Source: Cytophagales bacterium WSM2-2
GTDB taxonomy: Bacteria; Bacteroidota; Bacteroidia; Cytophagales; Cyclobacteriaceae
Direction of reading: 5' to 3'
DNA length: 64,000 nucleotides
Assembly: GCA_015472025.1 (NCBI GenBank)
Contig: BNHL01000001.1
Coordinates: 2,453,501-2,517,500, forward strand
Part shown: positions 53,503 to 61,370 of the stretch, one piece after another
Position numbering within the stretch: the stretch's first letter is position 1
How the letters are laid out: every line of letters starts with the position of its first letter
The notes under the pieces: generated by a model
The model's database searches: none
The model's input: the letters and a program-made list of their open reading frames with translations, nothing else
Told to the model about the DNA's origin: nothing
Program-made: the position numbers and the translations under genes

Positions 53503-54972
53503 ATGACACCCATTTTTGTTAGCAGTATCATCCTCATCTATTTCGCGGCCCTGATTACTATTTCGTATTTCACTTCTCGTGGGGCAGATACGAACACGTT
53601 TTTTACCGCGCACCGCCAATCACCGTGGTACCTCGTTGCCTTCGGCATGATCGGTTCGTCTCTCTCAGGGGTGACCTTCGTCTCTGTTCCTGGCAGTGTA
53701 GGAAAGTTCAATGAATCAATTGGCCAGGTTAATGGGTTCGCCTATTTCCAAGTGGTTTTGGGGTATCTCGTTGGCTATTGGGTGATCATTTTAATTTTGA
53801 TGCCTCTGTATTATCGGCTTAAGGTCATTTCAATATACAGTTACCTCGAAGAGCGTTTTGACGTCTGGTCTTACAAAACGGGGGCGCTGTTCTTTTTAGT
53901 GAGCCGTTCGATTGGTTCTTCGCTTCGTCTTTTTCTGGCAGCCACCGTGTTGCAACTTTTTTTGTTTGACGCCTGGGGCGTTCCGTTTTATGCAACAGTT
54001 GCAATAACCATTGGCCTGATCTGGATTTACACTTTTAAGGGTGGTGTAAAAACAATTATCTGGACCGATACTTTTCAAACGTTCTTCCTGGTGGGAGCCG
54101 TAGCTATTACAGTGTGGCAGATTTCCAGTGCGCTTGGATTTTCCTTTTCCGGTATGGTGAATGCCATTCGGGAGGCAGGCTATTCTCAAATTTTTGTCAC
54201 GGACTCTGTCAATTCATCTTTGTTTTTCCCTAAGCAGTTTTTTGGAGGAATGTTCATCACTATTGCAATGACCGGACTGGATCAGGAGATCATGCAGAAA
54301 AATCTCACTTGCAAAAATTTGGGGGAAGCTCAGAAGAATATGTTCTGGTTTAGCATTACGCTGGTGGTCGTTAACCTGCTTTTTCTGACGCTTGGAGCGT
54401 TACTGTACATTTATTGCAAACAGAAAGGAATCGCTATTCCGGAATTTACAGATGAACTCTTCCCGCGACTGGCATTTAATGAACTTGGACCGTTGGTCGG
54501 AATTTTATTTTTACTCGGGATCATTGCCTCTTCTTATGCCAGCGCTGATTCAGCTCTTGCCGGACTGACAACTTCATTCTGCATAGACTTCCTGAATTTT
54601 AAAAACAAGGAGGAAAAGACGAAGCTGAAACAAAAATTCATCGTGCATTTGAGTTTTTCGGTTTTGTTCCTGTTGATAATCCTTGTCTTTAAAGAGGTCA
54701 ATGAAAAGACAGTGATTGATGCTGTGCTTAACGTGGCAGGCTATACATATGGTCCGCTTCTTGGCCTGTTTACTTTTGGGATTTTTACTTCTCGGAAATT
54801 GGAAGGAAAAGGCGTGCCACTGGTTTGTTTGATATCGCCCGTAATTTCTTACGTCCTCAGCCGGAATTCTGTGGATTGGTTCTCCGGGTATAAAATTGGG
54901 ATTGAGATATTAATCATTAATGGGCTGATCACTTTCCTTGGTCTTTGGTTGATCTCAAAAAAGCAGAAATAA
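53503..54972 (+). CDS. Sodium:solute symporter (SSS family)
   Basis: 489 residues from the ATG at 53503. An upstream frame extension to 53329 is antisense to clpS and non-hydrophobic, so 53503 is preferred. About 13 membrane helices. SSS features: TFFTAHRQSPWYLVAFGMIGSSLSGVTFVSVPG (signature G-S-S-L-S-G with the Na+ helix) and GLDQEIMQKNLTCKNLGEAQKN, then LLGIIASSYASADSALAGLTTSFCIDF. Imports an unidentified solute using the Na+ gradient. Confidence 0.92.
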   Translation: MTPIFVSSIILIYFAALITISYFTSRGADTNTFFTAHRQSPWYLVAFGMIGSSLSGVTFVSVPGSVGKFNESIGQVNGFAYFQVVLGYLVGYWVIILILMPLYYRLKVISIYSYLEERFDVWSYKTGALFFLVSRSIGSSLRLFLAATVLQLFLFDAWGVPFYATVAITIGLIWIYTFKGGVKTIIWTDTFQTFFLVGAVAITVWQISSALGFSFSGMVNAIREAGYSQIFVTDSVNSSLFFPKQFFGGMFITIAMTGLDQEIMQKNLTCKNLGEAQKNMFWFSITLVVVNLLFLTLGALLYIYCKQKGIAIPEFTDELFPRLAFNELGPLVGILFLLGIIASSYASADSALAGLTTSFCIDFLNFKNKEEKTKLKQKFIVHLSFSVLFLLIILVFKEVNEKTVIDAVLNVAGYTYGPLLGLFTFGIFTSRKLEGKGVPLVCLISPVISYVLSRNSVDWFSGYKIGIEILIINGLITFLGLWLISKKQK

Positions 54973-54975
54973 GAA

Positions 54976-54991
54976 GGCCGCTTGCGCGGCC
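54976..54991 (+). terminator. GC-rich hairpin after the symporter, weak T tract
   Basis: GGCCGC (54976-54981) / GCGGCC (54986-54991) with loop TTGC, extendable by AA/TT at the base through mismatches. No long T run follows, so termination is uncertain. Confidence 0.45.
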
Positions 54992-55030
54992 CCCTTCGAT
55001 CAAAACCAACCAACAACACGAAACCAAGTC

Positions 55031-55339
55031 TTACATATTTTCATAGCTGAGCTCAATGCTCTTATTGCCTTTCGAAATAATCACTGTGTAAACTCCGGCA
55101 GGAGCGTCTTCAAAATGAACTTTGTTGTGCGTATGAGGTACGCCTTCACCTTCCAGGAAATTGTTGTTAGCATCAAAAACTTCGATCAAGCCGCCAACGA
55201 ATGCTTTTCTGACTTTGAAGAAGAGCGTCTTCTGTTTCGTTGAAATTACTCTGACCTGTTTTTTAGGTTGCTTCTCGCGTGCCATCGAAGTGGTGGCAGT
55301 TATCACAATCAGCATCAGAAGTACAAGAATCTTTTTCAT
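55031..55339 (-). CDS. Small secreted beta-rich protein of unknown function
   Basis: 102 residues from the ATG at 55339, which gives the signal peptide MKKILVLLMLIVITATTSMA. The frame extends to 55489, but those 50 residues look like untranslated leader. The mature part (VRVISTKQKTLFFKVRKAFVGGLIEVFDANNNFLEGEGV... then VHFEDAPAGVYTVIISKGNKSIELSYEN) resembles a compact Ig-like sandwich similar to a T9SS-type C-terminal fold (EDAPAGVYTVIIS), without a catalytic motif. Confidence 0.7.
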   Translation of the reverse strand: MKKILVLLMLIVITATTSMAREKQPKKQVRVISTKQKTLFFKVRKAFVGGLIEVFDANNNFLEGEGVPHTHNKVHFEDAPAGVYTVIISKGNKSIELSYENM

Positions 55340-55461
55340 AAGCTTTTCCTTTGTTGTATAGCTTATGACGAACACTGTGCCAGCGTCATAACCTTCGAAT
55401 TTTCGAAAATTTCGAAGCTGACCAAATTTTATTTTTCCAGAATTGGGAAAGATATTCTCGG

Positions 55462-55839
55462 TTAAATTAATTCTTGGGACGGATCCCACAACCGGTCTTG
55501 GAAATCGACTACTTTATCCTTGATGACTTTCACGCCATCTTTCTCTAAAGCGCGTTGCATGGCCGTGGGAGTCTTGAAATGATGTTTTCCTGTCAGGAGG
55601 CCCTGACTATTGACCACACGATGTGCTGCAATTTTTTGAGTGTGAGCCGCATTCATGGCCCAACCGACCATTCGGGCGCTCATTTTCGTGCCCAGATACC
55701 TCGCGATTGCGCCATAGCTAGTGACACGCCCTTTGGGAATGAGCTTCACAACTTCATACACATCCTCAAAGAAATTGTGCTCTTTGCTCTTTCGTTGACT
55801 GGTCTTTTTTCTCGTTGGCATCGTTTGAGACTCCTCCAT
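55462..55839 (-). CDS. Alkyltransferase-like (MGMT-family) DNA repair protein lacking the active Cys
   Basis: 125 residues from ATG 55839 (ATG 55821 and GTG 55860 are alternatives). O6-alkylguanine-DNA alkyltransferase C-terminal domain: VVKLIPKGRVTSYGAIARYLG, RMVGWAMNAA and KIAAHRVVNSQGLLTGKHHF. Where true transferases have PCHRV with the acceptor Cys, this has AAHRV, so it should bind alkylated DNA without repairing it and pass it to excision repair, as ATL proteins do. The N-terminus is Lys-rich. Divergent from the Ig-like gene. Confidence 0.85.
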   Translation of the reverse strand: MEESQTMPTRKKTSQRKSKEHNFFEDVYEVVKLIPKGRVTSYGAIARYLGTKMSARMVGWAMNAAHTQKIAAHRVVNSQGLLTGKHHFKTPTAMQRALEKDGVKVIKDKVVDFQDRLWDPSQELI

Positions 55840-55867
55840 TTTGGGTTTCAAAAGCTGCACAAAATAC

Positions 55868-55875
55868 TACCTTTG
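55868..55875 (+). promoter_or_regulatory. TACCTTTG, -7-like box upstream of Ig-like gene
   Basis: Exact TAnnTTTG ending 8 bases before the TTG at 55884, supporting that start over the longer frame from 55815. Confidence 0.5.
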
Positions 55876-55883
55876 CGGTCAAA

Positions 55884-57422
55884 TTGTTCAAAAAGGCAGT
55901 GTTCCGAACGTTTCTTATAATTCTGATGGCCGCACCCGGCCTGGTTTCTGCTCAACAATTGATTTTTCCCGACTCCGCTAACTGGAATCAATTGAAGGAA
56001 GGACAGTTGCTTGCCTTTCGGGTTAAAGTAAAGGACGTCATTGCACCAAAATTTACCCTGGAGGGAATTAATGGCTATGGCATCCAATTCGATTCACTTG
56101 GAAACTTTTCATGGAAACCGTCTTTTGACATGGTGGATAGACTGGAGAAACAAAAAGAGATCAATTTGATTTTCCAGGCAGAATGGAAGGATGGCCGCAA
56201 AACCAGGACGCCCATCAACTTTACGGTGTTTCATCAAAACCGGCCTCCTGAAATTGGAGAACTCCCGGTTTTTTATGTGAAGCAAGCCTCCATGAATCGC
56301 TACCAGATTTCTTTGGATTACGTGCGCGATCCCGATGGAGATCCTTTGGTATTTAAGATTTCACCTGCACAATTGCCGGAGGGAATGGCATTGTCATCGT
56401 TGGGGTTGCTGACATGGACACCTTCGCGAAATCAATTCAATAGTTTAAAGTCGAACCAGCACGTGATCGAATTCACGGCACAGGATCAACCCGAGAAAGG
56501 CGAAGCAACCGGCAAAATCCGGTTGATGCAAACACAACTTGACCTGCCACCTGAATTACTTTTGGTGCCGGCGGACACAATTTTTTCTCTCAAAGAAAAC
56601 GAACGTCTCAACTTCAAAGTTTACGTTACCGATCCTAATGGTGACGAGGACGTTCTGAATGTCAGTTTCCTGAGTTCAGATGAACGTGTTTCCAAAACTT
56701 CCTTAAAAGAGAACACCGCTGTTCAGTACGAATTCACCTGGACCCCGGGTTATCAGTTCACCGATGATGCTGAAAAATCCAGGAGTATTGATATCATTTT
56801 TTTTGCGATAGATAAATCGAACAACCGTGCTCAGCGCAAGGTGAAAGTAAAAGTCACCGATACTGAAAACCTGGAGGAACGCGATAAATTTCTTTATCAG
56901 AAATACAAAGGAATCCTGGAACGTGCCAAAGGACTTCTCGACCAGTTGAATGAAAAACACAAGGCACTGGAGAAAGCTTATCGTCAGGCGAAGAAGGGAA
57001 AGAAAAACAGGTCCATTCTGAGTGCCGGACTTGGAGCAACGTCAGCAGTATCTTCGGCAATGGTCTCAGATCCTACCAATTTAAAGTCGATCACTGTGAT
57101 TGGCGGATCGGCTACTGCAACACTGGGAAGTTTGGAGGCAGCCGAGGTAATGGGGAAATCCAAGAACGATATTTTGGATTTGATCAAGACCGAAACAGAA
57201 ATCAGAAACCGATTACAATTGGAGGGAGATATTTTTGCCCGCAAGTATGCTTTGAAATCTAACCGTAGAACGATTGACTTCGACAACGACCGTGACAAAC
57301 TGCTTCCAATTCTGAATCACGAGAAACTTCCACAGCTTGAACTCGATGCATCGAAGCCCCTCAATGTGAGGTTTGATGCTAAAGAAATGAAAAAGACTTT
57401 TGCTGACTTCAGCGAGGAGTAA
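55884..57422 (+). CDS. Exported multi-Ig/cadherin-like protein with coiled coil and hydrophobic segment
   Basis: 512 residues from the TTG at 55884, which gives a signal peptide (FKKAVFRTFLIILMAAPGLVSAQ). The frame reaches back to 55815, but that extension would overlap the divergent gene. Three Ig-like repeats with cadherin-type LDYVRDPDGDPLVFKISP, LGLLTWTPSRNQF, VYVTDPNGDEDVLNVSF and EFTWTPGYQF precede a coiled coil (~330-377) and an Ala/Gly-rich hydrophobic segment (~378-422, ILSAGLGATSAVSSAM and SITVIGGSATATLGSL), then a charged tail. Function unknown; looks like an envelope scaffold. Confidence 0.78.
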   Translation: MFKKAVFRTFLIILMAAPGLVSAQQLIFPDSANWNQLKEGQLLAFRVKVKDVIAPKFTLEGINGYGIQFDSLGNFSWKPSFDMVDRLEKQKEINLIFQAEWKDGRKTRTPINFTVFHQNRPPEIGELPVFYVKQASMNRYQISLDYVRDPDGDPLVFKISPAQLPEGMALSSLGLLTWTPSRNQFNSLKSNQHVIEFTAQDQPEKGEATGKIRLMQTQLDLPPELLLVPADTIFSLKENERLNFKVYVTDPNGDEDVLNVSFLSSDERVSKTSLKENTAVQYEFTWTPGYQFTDDAEKSRSIDIIFFAIDKSNNRAQRKVKVKVTDTENLEERDKFLYQKYKGILERAKGLLDQLNEKHKALEKAYRQAKKGKKNRSILSAGLGATSAVSSAMVSDPTNLKSITVIGGSATATLGSLEAAEVMGKSKNDILDLIKTETEIRNRLQLEGDIFARKYALKSNRRTIDFDNDRDKLLPILNHEKLPQLELDASKPLNVRFDAKEMKKTFADFSEE

Positions 57423-57428
57423 GAATAG

Positions 57429-58514
57429 TTAAATAGACTTCCACCACTGCTTATTTGGATAAGATAAGTTGAGAACGACCGGCTCCCCGATCAATGGAGT
57501 AGTCACAGGTTGATTTTGTTCTACTGCGGCTTTCGTTGCACGCGTGATGGGTTCGTCCCAGGGGTGCATTGCCAGTTCGAATTTTCCCCAATGTACTGGC
57601 ATCAGGATTTTAGCACCGAGGTCTTTTGCCGCCATCACCGTTTCCTCTGGGGCCATGTGAATGTGGGGCCAGTTCACCCCGTATTGTCCGCACTCAAGAA
57701 GAGCGATGTCGAACGGGCCAAATTGCTTACCTATTTCTTTAAAATGATTTTCGTATCCTGAGTCTCCACCAAGAAATAATTTGGAGCCATTCAATTTCAA
57801 AATGAAAGCACTCCAAATGGTTTTGCCACGGGTGAATCCACGCCCTGAAAAATGTCGAGCCGGGGTTGCCGTAAATTCAATTCCTTCGGAGATTGAAATT
57901 TTCTCCCACCAGTCAAGTTCAGTTATTTTTTCAGGCGGGACACCCCACGCTTCGAGGTGAGATCCTACGCCTAACGAGGTCACAAAATATTTCGCGCGTG
58001 AAGAGAAATATTTTACTGATTCATAGTGAAGGTGATCATAGTGGTCGTGCGTTAATAAAACCAGGTCGATTGGTGGCATGTCATGAACGGAATAAACATC
58101 TGATCCCGGAAACGGTTTTGCGAAAAAAGAAACTGGCGAAGCCTGTCCTTTCAGAACAGGGTCAACGAGAATATTGAAACCTTTGGACTTGATCAGGTAA
58201 GAAGAATGACCAAACCAAACAATTGTTGGATTTTCAACGACAAGATTTTTTAAATCTGTTTTTACGGATGGCAGCGGCCTGGCCGGCTTAAGCGTGGACG
58301 GTTTGAAGAAAAAGGAAAAGAATAATTTTGTGTAGGATGTATCCTTGAGCATCATCTCTGTCGGAGTAAGATTCCGGAAAGCATTGTCCTTATAGTTGGG
58401 TGATTTCAGGATTCGCTCCAATCTCTTTCCTGAAGGATTATCTCCAAATTTTTTCTGAACAAAGATCAGCCAGTAAGCAGCAATCAGTACGAGAACGGAT
58501 AAGAGCCAAATCAT
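57429..58514 (-). CDS. Metallo-beta-lactamase-fold hydrolase (NAPE-PLD/UlaG-like)
   Basis: 361 residues. One N-terminal membrane helix (MIWLLSVLVLIAAYWLIF) anchors it. MBL fold: VWFGHSSYLIKSKGFNILVDP, the zinc motif LLTHDHYDHLHYES (HxHxDH), FTATPARHFSGRG, SKLFLGGDSGYENHF and ILMPVHWGKFELAMHPWDEP. The closest described relatives are N-acyl-phosphatidylethanolamine phospholipase D-like proteins, which suggests a lipid phosphodiester substrate. Single gene. Confidence 0.87.
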   Translation of the reverse strand: MIWLLSVLVLIAAYWLIFVQKKFGDNPSGKRLERILKSPNYKDNAFRNLTPTEMMLKDTSYTKLFFSFFFKPSTLKPARPLPSVKTDLKNLVVENPTIVWFGHSSYLIKSKGFNILVDPVLKGQASPVSFFAKPFPGSDVYSVHDMPPIDLVLLTHDHYDHLHYESVKYFSSRAKYFVTSLGVGSHLEAWGVPPEKITELDWWEKISISEGIEFTATPARHFSGRGFTRGKTIWSAFILKLNGSKLFLGGDSGYENHFKEIGKQFGPFDIALLECGQYGVNWPHIHMAPEETVMAAKDLGAKILMPVHWGKFELAMHPWDEPITRATKAAVEQNQPVTTPLIGEPVVLNLSYPNKQWWKSI

Positions 58515-58650
58515 CTTTGAGGTTTAAAGTTGAAGTCGGATGGAAGTGAGATTTATTGTAAAACTAAAGTGAATGGAACCAAAAGCCTCGTTTGCATAGT
58601 TTTAATTAACATCCGATCTTTAACTTTTACACTTTCAATCGATTACGAAT

Positions 58651-60051
58651 ATGCAATACAACGTTACAGTTATTGGCTCCGGCCCCGGTGGATATGTAGC
58701 AGCGATCCGCTGTGCTCAATTAGGTTTTAAAACTGCCATCATTGAAAAGTATGATACACTGGGAGGAACTTGCCTCAACGTAGGTTGCATACCGTCAAAA
58801 GCGATGCTCGATTCGACTGAACATTTTCACAATGCCGCGCATACGTTCAAAGAACATGGAATTGATATTCCGGCTCCTAAAGTCAATCTGACCCAGATGG
58901 TTGCACGCAAAGCAGATGTTGTCAAACAAAATGTGGACGGCATCGCTTTCCTGATGAAGAAAAATAAAATTGATGTTCATACCGGTGTCGGTTCATTTGT
59001 TGACAAAAACACCATTAAAATTACTGACAAGGGAGGTAAGGAGACTACGATCACAACAGACAATGTAATCATTGCGACAGGTTCGAAACCGACATCACTG
59101 CCATTTGCTCCGATCGATAAGAAAAGAATCATCTCTAGCACCGAAGCATTGGAATTAAAGGAGGTGCCGAAGCACCTGATTATCGTTGGAGGAGGAGTTA
59201 TTGGAATGGAGCTGGGTTCCGTTTATGCACGCATAGGTTCTAAAGTTTCCGTTGTGGAGTATCTGGATAGCCTGATTCCAACTATGGATGGAACCATGGG
59301 AAAAGAACTTCTGAAAACTGCCAAGAAATTGGGAATGGAATTTTATCTCGGACACAAGGTGACATCTCTCGAAAATAAGGGCAAAGAAGTCGTGTTGAAA
59401 GCGGAGGCTAAAAATGGCGGAGCTGCTCTCGAACTCAAAGGTGATTACTGTTTGGTGAGCGTGGGTCGCAGACCGTATACGGATGGATTGGGCCTGGATA
59501 AAGTAGGAATTGAAACAGTGAAAGGTCAAATCCCAGTTGACGACCACCTTAAAACCAAAGTCGATAATATTTATGCAATAGGTGATGTAATCCGTGGCGC
59601 AATGCTCGCACACAAAGCGGAGGAGGAAGGAGTTTATGTTGCTGAGCGTTTGGCCGGTCAAAAGCCGCATGTCAATTATTTACTAATTCCGGGAGTAGTC
59701 TATACATGGCCTGAAGTAGCAAGTGTTGGTTATACTGAAGAGCAATTGAAAGAACAGGGCCGTGCCTACAAGACCGGCAATTTCCCATACAAGGCGCTGG
59801 GGCGTGCACGTGCTTCGATGGATACAGATGGTCTCGTGAAAATACTCGCTGATAAAAATACTGATGAAATTTTAGGTGTCCACATCATAGGTGCCAGGGC
59901 TGCCGATATGATTGCTGCCGGAGTGGTGGCCATGGAGTATCGTGCTTCGGCCGAAGATGTTTCACGAATGAGCCATGCTCACCCGACTTATATGGAAGCG
60001 GTTAAAGAGGCTTGTCTCGCGGCTACGGCTGGAAGGCCAATTCATATTTAG
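58651..60051 (+). CDS. lpdA: Dihydrolipoyl dehydrogenase
   Basis: 466 residues. FAD site VIGSGPGGYVAAIRCAQLG; redox disulfide Cys41/Cys46 in GGTCLNVGCIPSK; NAD site IVGGGVIGMELGSVYARIGSKV; C-terminal interface with active His-Glu in SHAHPTYMEAVKEA. E3 subunit of 2-oxoacid dehydrogenase complexes, reoxidising dihydrolipoamide. E1/E2 genes are not adjacent. A near-match TAACTTTT promoter box lies at 58621. The stop TAG shares its G with the start of a palindromic repeat. Confidence 0.96.
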   Translation: MQYNVTVIGSGPGGYVAAIRCAQLGFKTAIIEKYDTLGGTCLNVGCIPSKAMLDSTEHFHNAAHTFKEHGIDIPAPKVNLTQMVARKADVVKQNVDGIAFLMKKNKIDVHTGVGSFVDKNTIKITDKGGKETTITTDNVIIATGSKPTSLPFAPIDKKRIISSTEALELKEVPKHLIIVGGGVIGMELGSVYARIGSKVSVVEYLDSLIPTMDGTMGKELLKTAKKLGMEFYLGHKVTSLENKGKEVVLKAEAKNGGAALELKGDYCLVSVGRRPYTDGLGLDKVGIETVKGQIPVDDHLKTKVDNIYAIGDVIRGAMLAHKAEEEGVYVAERLAGQKPHVNYLLIPGVVYTWPEVASVGYTEEQLKEQGRAYKTGNFPYKALGRARASMDTDGLVKILADKNTDEILGVHIIGARAADMIAAGVVAMEYRASAEDVSRMSHAHPTYMEAVKEACLAATAGRPIHI

Positions 60052-60141
60052 CCACAGATAAAACTCGTGTGATCGCAGTCAAGCGATTAATTTTTAGTTG
60101 ACCTATCTGCGCCAACCTGCGCCATCTGTGGCAAATTAATC
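60051..60141. repeat. Small palindromic intergenic repeat (MITE/REP-like)
   Basis: GCCACAGAT at 60051-60059 is matched by ATCTGTGGC at 60124-60132, giving 9-base terminal inverted repeats of an 82-base element. A second pair, GATTAATTT (60075-60083) and AAATTAATC (60133-60141), interleaves with it. It holds TCTGCGCC/CTGCGCC repeats. It begins at the lpdA stop and runs into the end of the DUF4105 gene. Similar GCCACAGAT-type dispersed repeats are known to me from Bacteroidota genomes. Confidence 0.6.
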
Positions 60142-61283
60142 AGTGACCGAACCAAGATCATCCCTACAACGGGAATCAAAAACACATTCAACATTTGCGG
60201 TAAGAGATACCATACACCTAAGAGCAGCGCACACAAAACGGTGGTGAATAAAAAATAGTGACTCATCCATTTCGGCTTCTGCTTGCGTAAAAGAAAGATT
60301 GCGAACACAGCATGCGTTGGCAAAGCCCATAACAAATTAAAATTCTTTGCAGCTGCCTGATGATCGGTCATTGTCCAGAGAAAGAGTAAAAGAATTCCGA
60401 GGATACCGATGATCAGGAACAAGGTTACGTCAAGCCATTTCGTAAGTTTTTTGCGTTGCCAGTCACGCCAGGTGACGAAGGCCACTCCGGCAAATACAAT
60501 CCCGAAGACAATCCATGGATGAAACCAGTGAAAGGGCGCTTTCGATTCTTCCGATTGAAAAACAATGATCTTGTCTCTGACCAACGGTTTGCCAGTTGAA
60601 GTGTTTGTCATGTGATCAAACGAACTTTCTACGTAGTCAGGCAGAAACATGTATTCACGAGGCCCTGCTTTTTTGTCCATAGGTAGCCCCAGGCAAATAT
60701 CGATTCCCAAATCACCCCAGGGTTGCTGCCCAAGATAAATGTCGGTCAGCTGGCGGATGGTGTAATTTGTTTTGATAAAAGTTGAGTCAAAACTCATTTC
60801 TCCCTTAAGCACGTGTTCGAAGACATCGCGGACTTTCGTGGCGCAGTTGTTATAAAAATAGTCGTAGCGATAGGTTTGATTTTCAGGCCGCATATTCCAA
60901 AAAAGAAAATTGGCAATCTTTTGTTTCTGGATTTGAGTCAACTCCAGGACCTGTTCATGTACAAACCGGTTGCGCTTGATGTAGTGATCTCTGAAAAGAT
61001 CGTAGGGATAAATGTCCACCATGTAGTACAAGTATCCTCTGGCGAAATTGAGATAGAAGTGAGGTTGATCAAAATTGAAAACGCCATAGTTGAAAATAAT
61101 ATCAGTGCCATTCAAGGAATCGTAGAGGCGAATAGCAGAGTGCCCGAAGGCGGTGTAGAGTTCTTCCTGACCTGCACCAAATGTGATGATGGAGATCGAA
61201 GCTTTTTCGCTAAGCACGGTGGGTTGGCCGAAACTTGCGAAGCTTGAAAGCGAAATCAGGAATAGAACCAGAACTTTTCTCAT
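60087..61283 (-). CDS. DUF4105 membrane protein, candidate lipoprotein N-acyltransferase (Lnb-like)
   Basis: 398 residues from the ATG at 61283 (a TTG at 61316 would extend it). Signal peptide MRKVLVLFLISLSSFASFGQ. The DUF4105 domain has ELYTAFGHSAIRLYDS with His and YFYNNCATKVRDVF with Cys, resembling a thiol-acyltransferase/NlpC-like pair, then about four C-terminal membrane helices. I recall DUF4105 members of Bacteroides reported as the lipoprotein N-acyltransferase Lnb, but assigning that here is an inference. The last ~15 residues (NLPQMAQVGADRSTKN) are encoded by the adjacent palindromic repeat. Confidence 0.8.
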   Translation of the reverse strand: MRKVLVLFLISLSSFASFGQPTVLSEKASISIITFGAGQEELYTAFGHSAIRLYDSLNGTDIIFNYGVFNFDQPHFYLNFARGYLYYMVDIYPYDLFRDHYIKRNRFVHEQVLELTQIQKQKIANFLFWNMRPENQTYRYDYFYNNCATKVRDVFEHVLKGEMSFDSTFIKTNYTIRQLTDIYLGQQPWGDLGIDICLGLPMDKKAGPREYMFLPDYVESSFDHMTNTSTGKPLVRDKIIVFQSEESKAPFHWFHPWIVFGIVFAGVAFVTWRDWQRKKLTKWLDVTLFLIIGILGILLLFLWTMTDHQAAAKNFNLLWALPTHAVFAIFLLRKQKPKWMSHYFLFTTVLCALLLGVWYLLPQMLNVFLIPVVGMILVRSLINLPQMAQVGADRSTKN

Positions 61284-61357
61284 AAGACACAAACGATTTA
61301 CAGAATAAGAGAGCAACTAATTCAGCCCCAAGATAAACACAAATCATTCGTAAGCCG

Positions 61358-61365
61358 TAATTTTG
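61358..61365 (+). promoter_or_regulatory. TAATTTTG, -7-like box upstream of radical SAM gene
   Basis: Exact TAnnTTTG ending 5 bases before the ATG at 61371, implying an almost leaderless transcript. Confidence 0.5.
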
Positions 61366-61370
61366 GTTTG

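Noticed and set aside
60051-60141. Insertion sequence at the lpdA-DUF4105 junction
   Set aside because: The element is under 100 bases and has no transposase; a MITE/REP-type repeat is the most that can be said.
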